Translations under genes and position numbers: made by a program
Origin: Candidatus Methylospira mobilis
Lineage (GTDB): Bacteria; Pseudomonadota; Gammaproteobacteria; Methylococcales; Methylococcaceae
DNA length: 64,000 nt
Reading direction: 5' to 3'
NCBI RefSeq assembly: GCF_009498235.1
Contig: NZ_CP044205.1
Coordinates: forward strand, 3,411,389-3,475,388
The notes under the pieces: model-generated
Databases searched by the model: none
What the model was told of the DNA's origin: nothing
The model's input: only the letters and a program-made list of their open reading frames with translations
In this document: piece after piece, positions 38,177 to 46,485 of the stretch
Layout of the letters: each line of letters begins with the position of its first letter
Numbering within the stretch: the first letter of the stretch is position 1

Positions 38177-39415
38177 TTATCGCCCGGCATGCCTGTCGAT
38201 AAGCATCTGGCGAAATGCATCGAACAACTTTCTCATGACCGGCTGTTTATACGGAAACAGGTCGACGGGGTCCAACGCATGCACCACCATGGCGGTATCC
38301 ACCTCAAACAGCAGCAACTTCCCGCCGGCAGTCTCCGCGCAATCCATCGCCAGATAATCCAGCCCCATGCGAGCATTTATGGCCTGAAACGCTTGCGCAT
38401 GCCTCTGGGCGAAAGTTTCACCGAAAGTCTCCATAGCGGCGGCCTCCTCATTGCGTTTCGCCTCGCTATCCTTCATACCGGCGTTGTTGTAATGAACCAT
38501 CCAATTTTCGGAAATTGCCAGATGTGCAATAAAAGGATGTCCATTAATCAGCGCAATGCGGTATTTTCGGTACAAACCGTCGCTACCTGCATAGTCGACA
38601 AAATGGGAAATATAAAACTCATTGCCAGGCGCTTCATCCAGGTAAGCTTGCAGTGCGGCGGCGGTGTCAATACGCTGCAAATATTGGCCGGCATGTGAAT
38701 CCAGCGGCCTGATAATAATCGGCCATGTCATGTCACCGGCAAAACCGGCAAGAGCGGCCTGCCCATTCGACACCTCAAGCAATTGCTGCCGGCTACAGCG
38801 GACCGATGAGGGTATTTCCACGCCCGGCGCGTTAGCCAGCAAACGGCACACTTTATCTCGCGACAAGCGTGTAATGCGTTCGGGAGGGTTGATCACCGGT
38901 TTTATCCAGCCAGCCAACAGCGGCCCTATCGCCTCCAGCAACGGAACATTGGCTCCGGACTCGCCTATCGCGACAAAAACCAGATCATGGGAGGGAATAT
39001 CGTCACCGGTCAGGTGTTTTCCCGGATTTAAATACAACAGGTCAACCGAAATATCGCTGTCTTCCAATAATAACTCAACCGGCGTATTGGCCATCAAATC
39101 CCCCGGCCCCAACAACACCAGCAAACGCAGGCGCGCCGGCTGCCGCGCGCTGGGTATCCGGTAAAGCGACTGGGTAGCCAGCGCCGATTGCTGCAGGGTC
39201 AGCCCCAAGTCCCTGTTGGCGATCATGAACATCAGCGTCGCTACATCCATTACCGCATTGGCATCGTTGGCGTTCTGTACGGCGCGCTCGATCAGCTGCA
39301 CCGTCAGAGCCTGCAAATCGTCTCCCGCAAACAAACGGCGCATCAACCCTCCCAACCCGATCAGCGGCGTGGGTTGAGACGCGTTACCTACTACGTTTAA
39401 CATGGTTTCACTCAT
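38177..39415 (-). CDS. ATP-grasp-type ligase, substrate unknown
   Basis: 412 residues from the ATG overlapping the decarboxylase stop (ATGA). The N-terminal half is helical with a Rossmann-like part (LRLLVLLGPGDLMANTPVE). The C-terminal half has the RimK-like ATP-grasp pattern: WPIIIRPLDSHAGQ, YRIALINGHPFIAHLAI, and the metal-binding end LDYLAMDCAETAGGKLLLFEVDTAM. ATP-grasp enzymes join a carboxylate to an amine via an acyl phosphate. With a PLP decarboxylase before and a PLP enzyme after, ligation of an amine to an amino acid is a reasonable but untested idea. Confidence 0.75.
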   Translation of the reverse strand: MSETMLNVVGNASQPTPLIGLGGLMRRLFAGDDLQALTVQLIERAVQNANDANAVMDVATLMFMIANRDLGLTLQQSALATQSLYRIPSARQPARLRLLVLLGPGDLMANTPVELLLEDSDISVDLLYLNPGKHLTGDDIPSHDLVFVAIGESGANVPLLEAIGPLLAGWIKPVINPPERITRLSRDKVCRLLANAPGVEIPSSVRCSRQQLLEVSNGQAALAGFAGDMTWPIIIRPLDSHAGQYLQRIDTAAALQAYLDEAPGNEFYISHFVDYAGSDGLYRKYRIALINGHPFIAHLAISENWMVHYNNAGMKDSEAKRNEEAAAMETFGETFAQRHAQAFQAINARMGLDYLAMDCAETAGGKLLLFEVDTAMVVHALDPVDLFPYKQPVMRKLFDAFRQMLIDRHAGR

Positions 39416-40875
39416 GATTCCCTCAGTGTCGTTTGTCCAGAAAACTCCCGCCCGAACTGAAGTGTGGCACACAATAGCGCGTCCAGATCGTCGGTGCGGG
39501 TGCGGTGATTTACTATGGCTACGCGTATCGCTACATTTCCCTGCAGCACAGTAGTCGACGGCGCTGCAACCCCGGACTCCTGCAAAGCAGTAGCTATGCG
39601 GCTATTCAAGGCGTTGCCGTCCCCGTCAGTGCAAAAACGGAAACAAACAATATTCAAGCCGACCGGCGCAAGCAGCTCCAACTCCGGATGCCCATCGATT
39701 GCGGATGCCAGATAATTCGCCAGATGGCATGTATTCTCCATTACTTCCGCCAACTTACGCGTACCGTAGACCTTAAGCGTAAACCATATCTTGAGCGCTC
39801 TGAAACCGCGCGATAAGTCTGGCCCGAAATCGCAAGGCCAGGGCGAGCCGGCGGCCAAGCCCTGTGTCTCGCGCTTTAAATAAGCAACCGGCGCGGCAAA
39901 TGTTTTATAGTGCAGATCGCCGTTTCTAACCACCAGGCAACCGGCGTCATAAGGAACCTGCGCCCACTTGTGAAAATCGAATGCTATGGAGTCGGCGCGT
40001 TCGATCCCCTTGAGCAACGGCGCCAGCGTCTCAGACATTTTGGCCAGCGCGCCAAAGGCGCCGTCTATATGAAACCAAAGCCGGTAGCGTGCCGCTATTT
40101 CCGCTATCGCGTCCAGATCGTCTATGGCGCCAATATCGACGCTACCGGCTGTTCCCACGATCAAAAACGGATGCAGCCCCGCTCTCCGGTCTTCGATAAT
40201 GGCGGCTTCCAGCGCGCCGGCCTGCAAGCGGTACCGGCCATCCACCGCGATTTTACGCAAGGCTTCGATGCCGATACCGGCCAAATCCAGCGCCTGGGCA
40301 ATACTGGCGTGCGCAGCTTCCGATGTATAGGCCACCAAACGCGACCCGGCTTCCCCCAAACCGTTGCAGCGAACATCGACCCCCAACGCACGGGTACGCG
40401 CCACCACCACAGCAAGATAAGTAGCCATTGAAGTGCCGGTCACCAGAATACCGCTGGCGGATTCGGGAAACTCGAACAGCCCGCATACCCAGCGCACGAC
40501 TTCGCGCTCCACTTCTACGGGTATCTGGTTGCGTCCGCCAAGGTTCGCATTCAAGCCCCCGGCCAGCATTTCCGCCAGCATGCCGACTACGGAGCCGCCG
40601 CCATGCACCCAGCCGAAAAAACCGGGGTGCGTGTTCCCCACCGCGTATGGCGCTATCGCCGTCATAAAAATGCGGTGCACTTCATCCAGTTCCGTGCCGG
40701 TTTGGGGCAACGGCTCGCGAAATTGCATGCGCACGGCTTCGGGCGGCGCTTGCCATACCGGACGATCACGGGTATGTTCCAGGTAATCCAGCATGTCATC
40801 CAGCATCAGGTGCGCCTGCAAGCGCACCTCATCCCAATCAGCCGGATCAAGCGATTCGTTCGACCATTCAGTCAT
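39412..40875 (-). CDS. Group II PLP-dependent amino acid decarboxylase
   Basis: 487 residues. Features of the aromatic-amino-acid/glutamate decarboxylase family: NTHPGFFGWVHGGGS, His189 (EAAHAS) stacking on PLP, Asp271 (HIDGAFGA) and the Schiff-base Lys303 (DFHKWAQVPYDAG). It would decarboxylate an amino acid to an amine; the substrate (aromatic, glutamate, 2,4-diaminobutyrate or other) cannot be read with confidence. First gene of a tight three-gene operon. Confidence 0.88.
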   Translation of the reverse strand: MTEWSNESLDPADWDEVRLQAHLMLDDMLDYLEHTRDRPVWQAPPEAVRMQFREPLPQTGTELDEVHRIFMTAIAPYAVGNTHPGFFGWVHGGGSVVGMLAEMLAGGLNANLGGRNQIPVEVEREVVRWVCGLFEFPESASGILVTGTSMATYLAVVVARTRALGVDVRCNGLGEAGSRLVAYTSEAAHASIAQALDLAGIGIEALRKIAVDGRYRLQAGALEAAIIEDRRAGLHPFLIVGTAGSVDIGAIDDLDAIAEIAARYRLWFHIDGAFGALAKMSETLAPLLKGIERADSIAFDFHKWAQVPYDAGCLVVRNGDLHYKTFAAPVAYLKRETQGLAAGSPWPCDFGPDLSRGFRALKIWFTLKVYGTRKLAEVMENTCHLANYLASAIDGHPELELLAPVGLNIVCFRFCTDGDGNALNSRIATALQESGVAAPSTTVLQGNVAIRVAIVNHRTRTDDLDALLCATLQFGREFSGQTTLRES

Positions 40876-40938
40876 GCTGTTTGCGGCTTTTACTGACTAT
40901 TACGGCATTATTCGGCATAACTGAAGCGCGCCGAGGGA

Positions 40939-41391
40939 TCAATGGCCCATATCGTAGTGAATTCTGTTCATCGAGAGGGGTTCGGCATAACCCCTTTCTC
41001 CCTGCGAATAATGTCCATAAGTAAAGAACGCGCCGGTAGAAACATCGACGATACAAGGCAGGCAAGCCAGCAACAAATCCAGAAACAGATAAGCGCCTGG
41101 GTCGAACTGCGACTCGATCTGTTTACTGCCCTCCTGAAGACCGTTATGGCAATTAATCTGTAAAGGGCTCCAACTCCTGCGCACCGACAGGGTATTGCTC
41201 AACGGATCATTGGAAGCGTTCGTCCATACCCCTTGTCCGTTCTGGGCCTTGCATAGGGTCGCGGAAGACACGTCCACGTCCTGCATGCGCGTTTCAATCA
41301 TCAAAGACTCATCCCCGCCTCTGAATACAGTGGCGCACCCGTTAAGCAATGACAGTATCAACAGTGTGCAAGCAAGCCTTGTGCGCAGCAT
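40939..41391 (-). CDS. Small lipoprotein
   Basis: 150 residues from the ATG with GGAG eight bases upstream; the longer frame to 41448 is unlikely. Signal peptide with a clear lipobox (LLNGC, Cys about 19), so a lipoprotein with mature CATVFRGG. One hydrophobic segment (FLDLLLACLPCIVDVSTGAFF) near the end. It resembles short YceK/YidQ-like lipoproteins in layout, but I do not assign a function. Monocistronic. Confidence 0.7.
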   Translation of the reverse strand: MLRTRLACTLLILSLLNGCATVFRGGDESLMIETRMQDVDVSSATLCKAQNGQGVWTNASNDPLSNTLSVRRSWSPLQINCHNGLQEGSKQIESQFDPGAYLFLDLLLACLPCIVDVSTGAFFTYGHYSQGERGYAEPLSMNRIHYDMGH

Positions 41392-41547
41392 GACGTAACT
41401 CCGATTTGACCGAAGCTGAATTATCATACGCGCCATTGCACAAAGCAACCAAACGCGCTAAATTCTCGAAATGCGCGTTGCGCCGTTTTAGACGAGCGCA
41501 GGGAGCGCGCAAACCTTCACAAAATACCTCATTACAGGAGCTTGATT

Positions 41548-41904
41548 ATGAACAAGCGACGCGCTTTCAACATTTCCGTTTGCTGCGGACTGATACTCGG
41601 CTTCAACGCCGTTTTGAACGTCAACGCCTTTGCCGGCCCGCCGGTGCCAATGGGTCCGGGAGCAGCTGGCGGCGCTTGGGCCGCAGGAGCCATGATCGGG
41701 GCCGGTGCCATCCAGAACGGCGGCGCGAACGGCTCCGTCACAGTCGGCGCCCCGCCTTCGAACGGCAGAAACTGCCAGGAGATTTCACCGACCTACACCA
41801 CTAATAACGCATGCGGTACCGGCAGTTACACCTACTCCACCGGTTCCACCGGCATGCAGACCATGCCGGCGCAAAACATGACGCCCCAGCAGCCGCAACA
41901 GTAA
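41548..41904 (+). CDS. Small secreted Gly/Ala-rich protein
   Basis: 118 residues; ATG chosen because AGGAG lies seven bases upstream (a TTG six bases earlier is worse). Signal peptide to about NAFA, then a Gly/Ala-rich stretch (GPGAAGGAWAAGAMIGAGA), and a Thr/Ser/Gly-rich part with two Cys. The composition is that of a structural or surface protein. No family recognised. A perfect 10-bp hairpin follows the stop. Confidence 0.6.
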   Translation: MNKRRAFNISVCCGLILGFNAVLNVNAFAGPPVPMGPGAAGGAWAAGAMIGAGAIQNGGANGSVTVGAPPSNGRNCQEISPTYTTNNACGTGSYTYSTGSTGMQTMPAQNMTPQQPQQ

Positions 41905-41919
41905 AACGGAAACCGGACC

Positions 41920-41952
41920 GCCCCTTAAAGCCGTGTTTTCAGTTTAAGGGGC
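41920..41952 (+). terminator. Hairpin after the secreted protein gene
   Basis: GCCCCTTAAA (41920-41929) pairs perfectly with TTTAAGGGGC (41943-41952) across a 13-base loop. There is no T run afterwards, so it may be an RNA-stabilising hairpin rather than a true intrinsic terminator. Confidence 0.5.
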
Positions 41953-42095
41953 CGCCCGGATTAGCCATGCTTAAAGATCAAGCTTCTCCCGCAAAGAAAA
42001 ATATACTGTTGACTTAAGTCCTCCGCGCTGAACCTGTCGAGGTAGGCACGGCCTCACAGTCAATGTTGGCGTCCGCACTTTCAGCACGGCTAACG

Positions 42096-42737
42096 ATGGA
42101 TATAGGACCGATAAAAGTAGTTTTGGCGGATGAAAATGCCATTTTCCGGGCAGGAGTCAGCCAGATTCTGTCTGAAAATCCGCTTTTTCAAATAACCGGT
42201 TACGCCAGAACCGCACTTGATGCGGCACATCTGTTCAGAAATCTGACCTGCGACGTACTGATCACCGATATCGGGCAAAGCGGACGCAACGGAGTCGCCA
42301 TGCTCGAACACATAAAAAAGGAGTACCCTATGGTGCAAATTCTGGTGCTCACTCAACTTTCGGAAAAGTTATATGCTGTTCCGGCATTAAAAGCCGGCGT
42401 TTCCGGCTTTATAAGCAAGGACACCAGCCCTGACGACCTTATCAAGGCGGTCAGTCAGGTCTCCACCGGAAACAAATACCTTTCTCCATGGCTGGCGCAG
42501 GATCTGGTAAGCCGTCTGAACGGCACTCATCGGCCCATTCTGCATGAGACCTTATCGGCGCGGGAGATGCAGACGCTTTGCCTGATTGCGGGAGGGAAAA
42601 CCGTCGGACTCATTGCGGACGAGCTCAACCTTTCGGTAAAAACCGTCAGCGCTTATCGCAGCAGACTGCTAAAAAAGCTCTCTTTGACCAATAATGCCGA
42701 ACTGATACGCTATGCCATCGACCATGACCTGGCTTGA
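42096..42737 (+). CDS. NarL/LuxR-family response regulator (orphan)
   Basis: 213 residues from the ATG before DIGPIKVVLADEN; the in-frame ATG at 42063 adds 11 residues without similarity. Receiver (acidic ADEN, phospho-acceptor in LITDIGQSGRNG, Lys in FISKDTSPDD) and a LuxR helix-turn-helix (LSAREMQTLCLIAGGKT, IADELNLSVKTVSAYRSRLLKKL). It should bind DNA when phosphorylated. No kinase gene is adjacent. Confidence 0.9.
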   Translation: MDIGPIKVVLADENAIFRAGVSQILSENPLFQITGYARTALDAAHLFRNLTCDVLITDIGQSGRNGVAMLEHIKKEYPMVQILVLTQLSEKLYAVPALKAGVSGFISKDTSPDDLIKAVSQVSTGNKYLSPWLAQDLVSRLNGTHRPILHETLSAREMQTLCLIAGGKTVGLIADELNLSVKTVSAYRSRLLKKLSLTNNAELIRYAIDHDLA

Positions 42738-42878
42738 ATCCGCAGCAAAACCGAATACCGGATAACTCCCAACCCTTGACAGCGATTTCTATCCGGATAC
42801 CGACAGAGAAAACCTTGCGGCTTGTGCCTTCCGGTGCTAGCATTAGTTGATTTGTTATTGCGTGTTTGGAGCAAATGG

Positions 42879-43319
42879 ATGACTGAGACAAAAACAGCAC
42901 CGCAGCAGGCATCGCCGTTCAGTTTCGAGCCCTATCCGCTGGTTGCGGGCGAGGAATACATGAATGAGGCCCAGGTTGAGCATTTTCGCAATATACTGAA
43001 AACATGGAAGGCCGATCTCATGGCGGAGGTTGACCGTACCGTGCATCATATGCAGGACGAAGCGGCAAACTTTCCCGACCCGAACGACCGCGCGACGCAG
43101 GAATCCGAATTCAGCCTGGAACTGCGTACGCGAGATCGCGAGCGGAAGTTGATCAAAAAAATAGAAGAATCGCTCGAAACGCTCGAGCACGGCGAATACG
43201 GCTTCTGCGAAACCTGCGGTGTGGAAATCGGCATACGCCGTCTGGAGGCCAGACCCACTGCGTCCCAGTGTATCGATTGCAAGACGCTGGATGAGTTGCG
43301 CGAAAAACAGCTAGGCTGA
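42879..43319 (+). CDS. dksA: RNA polymerase-binding transcription factor DksA
   Basis: 146 residues with GGAG seven bases before the ATG. A coiled coil (about 40-105, with ATQESEFSLELRTRDRERKL) ends in the C4 zinc finger FCETCG...CIDC. The coiled-coil tip carries the acidic pair typical of DksA (DPNDRA). DksA enters the polymerase secondary channel and potentiates ppGpp. gluQRS follows, as in many gammaproteobacteria, and here in the same reading frame with one TGA between. Confidence 0.95.
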   Translation: MTETKTAPQQASPFSFEPYPLVAGEEYMNEAQVEHFRNILKTWKADLMAEVDRTVHHMQDEAANFPDPNDRATQESEFSLELRTRDRERKLIKKIEESLETLEHGEYGFCETCGVEIGIRRLEARPTASQCIDCKTLDELREKQLG

Positions 43320-43343
43320 CGGCATCCAACTCGGGACCCCCTT

Positions 43344-44288
43344 CTGTCCGGGCAGAACACGGCAAACCGGAAGTCACCGGTCTATCGGGGTCGGTTCGCG
43401 CCCTCGCCGACCGGGCCGCTGCACATCGGCTCAATGTTTACGGCTCTCGCAGGTTTTCTGCAGGCGCGTTCGCAGAACGGACTATGGCTGTTAAGGATAG
43501 ACGATCTCGACGCGCCGCGAACCTTTCCCGGCGCAGCCGACGGCATACTGCAAACGCTGGACGCGCTGGGATTGCAATGGGATGGCGCCGTCGCCTATCA
43601 AAGCAAGCATTTGCCGTTATACCGGGAAGCCCTCGATCTACTGGATAGTAAGGGTCTGCTCTATCCCTGCACCTGCTCCAGAAAGTCGCTGGGCGAAGCT
43701 CAGCCTGTGCGGCAAGAAAACTCGTCCGCTCCGGAAACCGGTCCGCGCCCTTATCCCGGCTTTTGCGCACTGCGAAAGCAAAACCCCGACTTACCACATG
43801 CTTTACGCGTCAAAGCGCGTGATACCATCTCGTTTATCGACCACTTGCAAGGGCCGCTCAGCTATTCGCTGCCCGACACAACCGGGGACTTCATATTGCG
43901 GCGCAAGGACGGCATCATCGCCTATCATCTCGCCACCGTTATTGACGATTATCATGCGCAAATCACTGAAACCTTGCGCGGCATCGATCTGCTCGATTCT
44001 ACTGCCTGCCAGATTCATTTGAAAAACCTGCTGGGCATGCCGGTTGGCGATTATCTGCATATTCCGGTTCTGGTTGATGCACAGGGGGTCAAGTACAGTA
44101 AACAGACGGGGGCAACTGCTGTCGATAGCGGAAATCCGGCGCAATTGTTGTTGCAGCTGTTGGCGCTGTTGAAACAAAATCCGCCATTGGAATTATCGGA
44201 TGCTTCGGCTATGGAGATCTTGCGTTGGGGGGTTGCGCATTGGGATATTGATCAGCTTCGCAATATTGCAGCGATTCGATATCCGTAG
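43344..44288 (+). CDS. gluQRS: Glutamyl-Q tRNA(Asp) synthetase, no canonical start codon
   Basis: About 314 residues. The essential N-terminal motif FAPSPTGPLHIGS lies before the first ATG (43434), at about 43401-43433, so 43434 cannot be the start. The frame is open back to the dksA TGA and contains no ATG, GTG or TTG; CTG (43344) is given here, and ACG (43359), which would read ANRKSPVYRGRFAP, is equally plausible if an ATG has mutated. Other motifs: Cys of CTCSRKS, and KYSKQTGA for KMSKS. The enzyme charges tRNA(Asp) queuosine with glutamate. The frame is the same as dksA. Confidence 0.85.
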   Translation: MSGQNTANRKSPVYRGRFAPSPTGPLHIGSMFTALAGFLQARSQNGLWLLRIDDLDAPRTFPGAADGILQTLDALGLQWDGAVAYQSKHLPLYREALDLLDSKGLLYPCTCSRKSLGEAQPVRQENSSAPETGPRPYPGFCALRKQNPDLPHALRVKARDTISFIDHLQGPLSYSLPDTTGDFILRRKDGIIAYHLATVIDDYHAQITETLRGIDLLDSTACQIHLKNLLGMPVGDYLHIPVLVDAQGVKYSKQTGATAVDSGNPAQLLLQLLALLKQNPPLELSDASAMEILRWGVAHWDIDQLRNIAAIRYP

Positions 44289-44690
44289 GTTTAACTGAGG
44301 TTTAATTGCTGGCAATTATTTAGCGTCCTTTGATATTTTATCCGAAGCCGTTAAGTTAATCCGTTCGTGATGAGCCTGTCGAACCATGAACGGATTAACT
44401 ATCAAGACAGAAGGATTTTCCATTCATCCTTCGACAGGCTCAGGACGAACGGAAAATCGGGACGCTGAATAGTTACAATTGTTGAAACAAGGTCTTTTGG
44501 TTTTGTTTCGCTGCGCGAGATACCCTACCCCAATGCCGTTAAATTATGAGAACAATCATCGCTCCGGCAGAGCTTGATTCGGGGAGTGCCGGAAACCAGA
44601 CATTCGGGACGGACTTGCGAAGTAACATCCTTGTCGACTGGATACCGACAATCCATGCCGGTATGACGGCTTAACTTAACAGTATAGACC
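44289..44690. repeat. Repeat cluster: palindromic unit and MITE-like element 2
   Basis: The ~400-base gap has no gene. At about 44362-44392 and 44421-44453 lie inverted copies of the unit CCGTTCGTnnTGAGCCTGTCGAA, which can form a long hairpin; this unit is a common bacterial intergenic repeat. A second element, 44532-44685, starts AATGCCGTTAAATTATG and ends CTTAACTTAACAGTAT, with a right half matching element 1 at 28221-28442 (AAGTAACATCCTTGTC). Diverged copies of the palindromic unit appear near 27327. Confidence 0.6.
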
Positions 44691-45142
44691 TACTCCCTGC
44701 ACTCCAACCCCACCAACTTCCCATCCTTATCAAAATGCACCGTGGTATAAGCACTGTTACGACTACGCGCCAGCACATCCCTGTCGACTCCGAAAAACCG
44801 GCTCAACTCCTTCACCTCCAGCGCCGCAGCAGCTTCCGGTTTGGTCTTGCGCTTGCGCAACTCACGGCGCACGCCGTTATAAACGCCCCAAAACACCCAC
44901 ATCAACGCAAGCGCCAGCAGCGTCTGTCCATAAACGCTCAACATATCGCGCAGCTCCGGGTAGCCGCCTGAATAACTCACCCAAACGGCGCAAAAATTCT
45001 TCTGCAACAACCAGCAGCTCAACGCCAATAACGGGAACAGCAGATAAGCCCACATCAACCAGCCCGCCAGCATCAGGATAAAAGCAACTACACGCTGCCC
45101 TGAAGACTGTAAATGCGAAGACTCAATGACCAGTTGCGTCAC
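44690..45142 (-). CDS. pgaD: PgaD-like subunit of poly-N-acetylglucosamine synthase
   Basis: 150 residues with two N-terminal membrane helices and a basic C-terminal tail (WGVYNGVRRELRKRK), the layout of PgaD. In E. coli PgaD and PgaC together bind cyclic-di-GMP to activate polymer synthesis. Its start overlaps the pgaC stop by 4 bases. Confidence 0.82.
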   Translation of the reverse strand: MTQLVIESSHLQSSGQRVVAFILMLAGWLMWAYLLFPLLALSCWLLQKNFCAVWVSYSGGYPELRDMLSVYGQTLLALALMWVFWGVYNGVRRELRKRKTKPEAAAALEVKELSRFFGVDRDVLARSRNSAYTTVHFDKDGKLVGLECRE

Positions 45143-46485
45143 TTTTTACCCAGCCCCCTGTCCACAGTCACCCATAGCGCGCGCTGCCCTCTCTCCTTGG
45201 CTAGCGCCCTCATAAAACCGACCACCGTCGTGCCCACATTATTCAGCCAATACACCAGCGGATACCAGATCATCCAGTAATAATAACGGCTGACGCCGCC
45301 GATCCGCGCTTCATAGCGGGAGTCTATGGCGAGACTGACGGCGAACTGCGCCAGACAGGTCATGCTCAGCAACATGCCCGGCCAATCGGGAATCAGCTCG
45401 GCTATATTGTAATGCGGATGAACGAATTGATTCACTATCCAGCCCGACAGCACAAATACCATCAAGTAAGACCAGAGTATGCTCAGCAGGCATTCCAGGT
45501 AAATAGGCCACATGCGCCGCGCCGACCAGCGCAGAATATCCCGGGAATAACGCAGCAGGACTTCCGCGCCGCCCTGAGACCAGCGCAGGCGCTGCTTCCA
45601 CAGTCCTCGCAAGGTTTCCGGCATCAGCACCCAGCACAAGGCATTGGTTTCGAAGCGTATGTCCCAGCCTTTGAGCTGCAGCTTCCAGCTGATGTCGATA
45701 TCCTCGGTCACCATGTCGTTGCTCCAGTAACCCACGCTGTGCAGCGCCGACTTGCGAAACGCCGCAATAACGCCTGAAACGGTAAACAAACGTCCGTAAA
45801 AACGCTGGGCACGCTTGATCAGGCCGACTATGGCGGAAAACTCACCTACCTGGATTTTTCCGAGCAGAGTGGAGCGGGTGCGGATGCGCGGATTCCCGGT
45901 CACCGCACCGACACGCGGATTTTTCAGGAAATGCCTCACCATCCAGGAGACCGCTTCCGGGGCCAATAGCGCGTCGCCGTCTATGCAGACCAGAAATTCA
46001 TGCCGCGACAGCAACGCACCGGCCTGTAGCGCCATGGCTTTCCCCTGATTGCTGGCCAGATTGACCACGCGCAGCTCCTTGCGTTTTTTGGCCAGATCAT
46101 TCAGAATCGATAAGGTTTCATCACGGCTGCCATCGTTGATAGCCAGAATTTCAAAATTGGGGTAGCGTTGCTGCAGAAGAAACTCTATGGTTTCCTGTAT
46201 GTTATCCGCTTCGTTGTAACAGGGAACCAATATTGAGACGCCGGGCGCGGGAGCTCGCATGACCGGCATGTCGTCTACCGTATCCCCTTCTTTGCGCTCC
46301 CAGGCCAGATAATATAAAATAGCCCCCAGCATCCAGACATGAGCCATCACCAGCGGGTAATAAAACACATAGTCGCACACCAGATCGCTCAACCCACGCC
46401 ACAGAACAGTCAACAATTCATTCGTTGAAATCAACTGCCGCGGAACGTGTAGCAGGTCAGACAGATTTCCGCTTACTGTACTCAT
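45139..46485 (-). CDS. pgaC: Poly-beta-1,6-N-acetylglucosamine synthase
   Basis: 448 residues, GT2 family. N-terminal and C-terminal membrane helices flank a glycosyltransferase domain with SILVPCYNEADN, NDGSRDET, CIDGDAL, MVTEDIDISWKL and QRLRWSQGGAE, the full processive-synthase set. It polymerises N-acetylglucosamine from UDP-GlcNAc. Overlaps pgaB by one base and pgaD by four. No pgaA (outer-membrane porin) gene accompanies it here. Confidence 0.95.
   Translation of the reverse strand: MSTVSGNLSDLLHVPRQLISTNELLTVLWRGLSDLVCDYVFYYPLVMAHVWMLGAILYYLAWERKEGDTVDDMPVMRAPAPGVSILVPCYNEADNIQETIEFLLQQRYPNFEILAINDGSRDETLSILNDLAKKRKELRVVNLASNQGKAMALQAGALLSRHEFLVCIDGDALLAPEAVSWMVRHFLKNPRVGAVTGNPRIRTRSTLLGKIQVGEFSAIVGLIKRAQRFYGRLFTVSGVIAAFRKSALHSVGYWSNDMVTEDIDISWKLQLKGWDIRFETNALCWVLMPETLRGLWKQRLRWSQGGAEVLLRYSRDILRWSARRMWPIYLECLLSILWSYLMVFVLSGWIVNQFVHPHYNIAELIPDWPGMLLSMTCLAQFAVSLAIDSRYEARIGGVSRYYYWMIWYPLVYWLNNVGTTVVGFMRALAKERGQRALWVTVDRGLGKK

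Noticed and set aside
38177..39415. RimK or glutathione synthetase
   Set aside because: The ATP-grasp pattern is only general; substrate residues and context do not support either name.
43317..43319. TGA as selenocysteine codon joining dksA and gluQRS
   Set aside because: No SECIS-like hairpin is evident after the TGA and DksA is full-length at that point.
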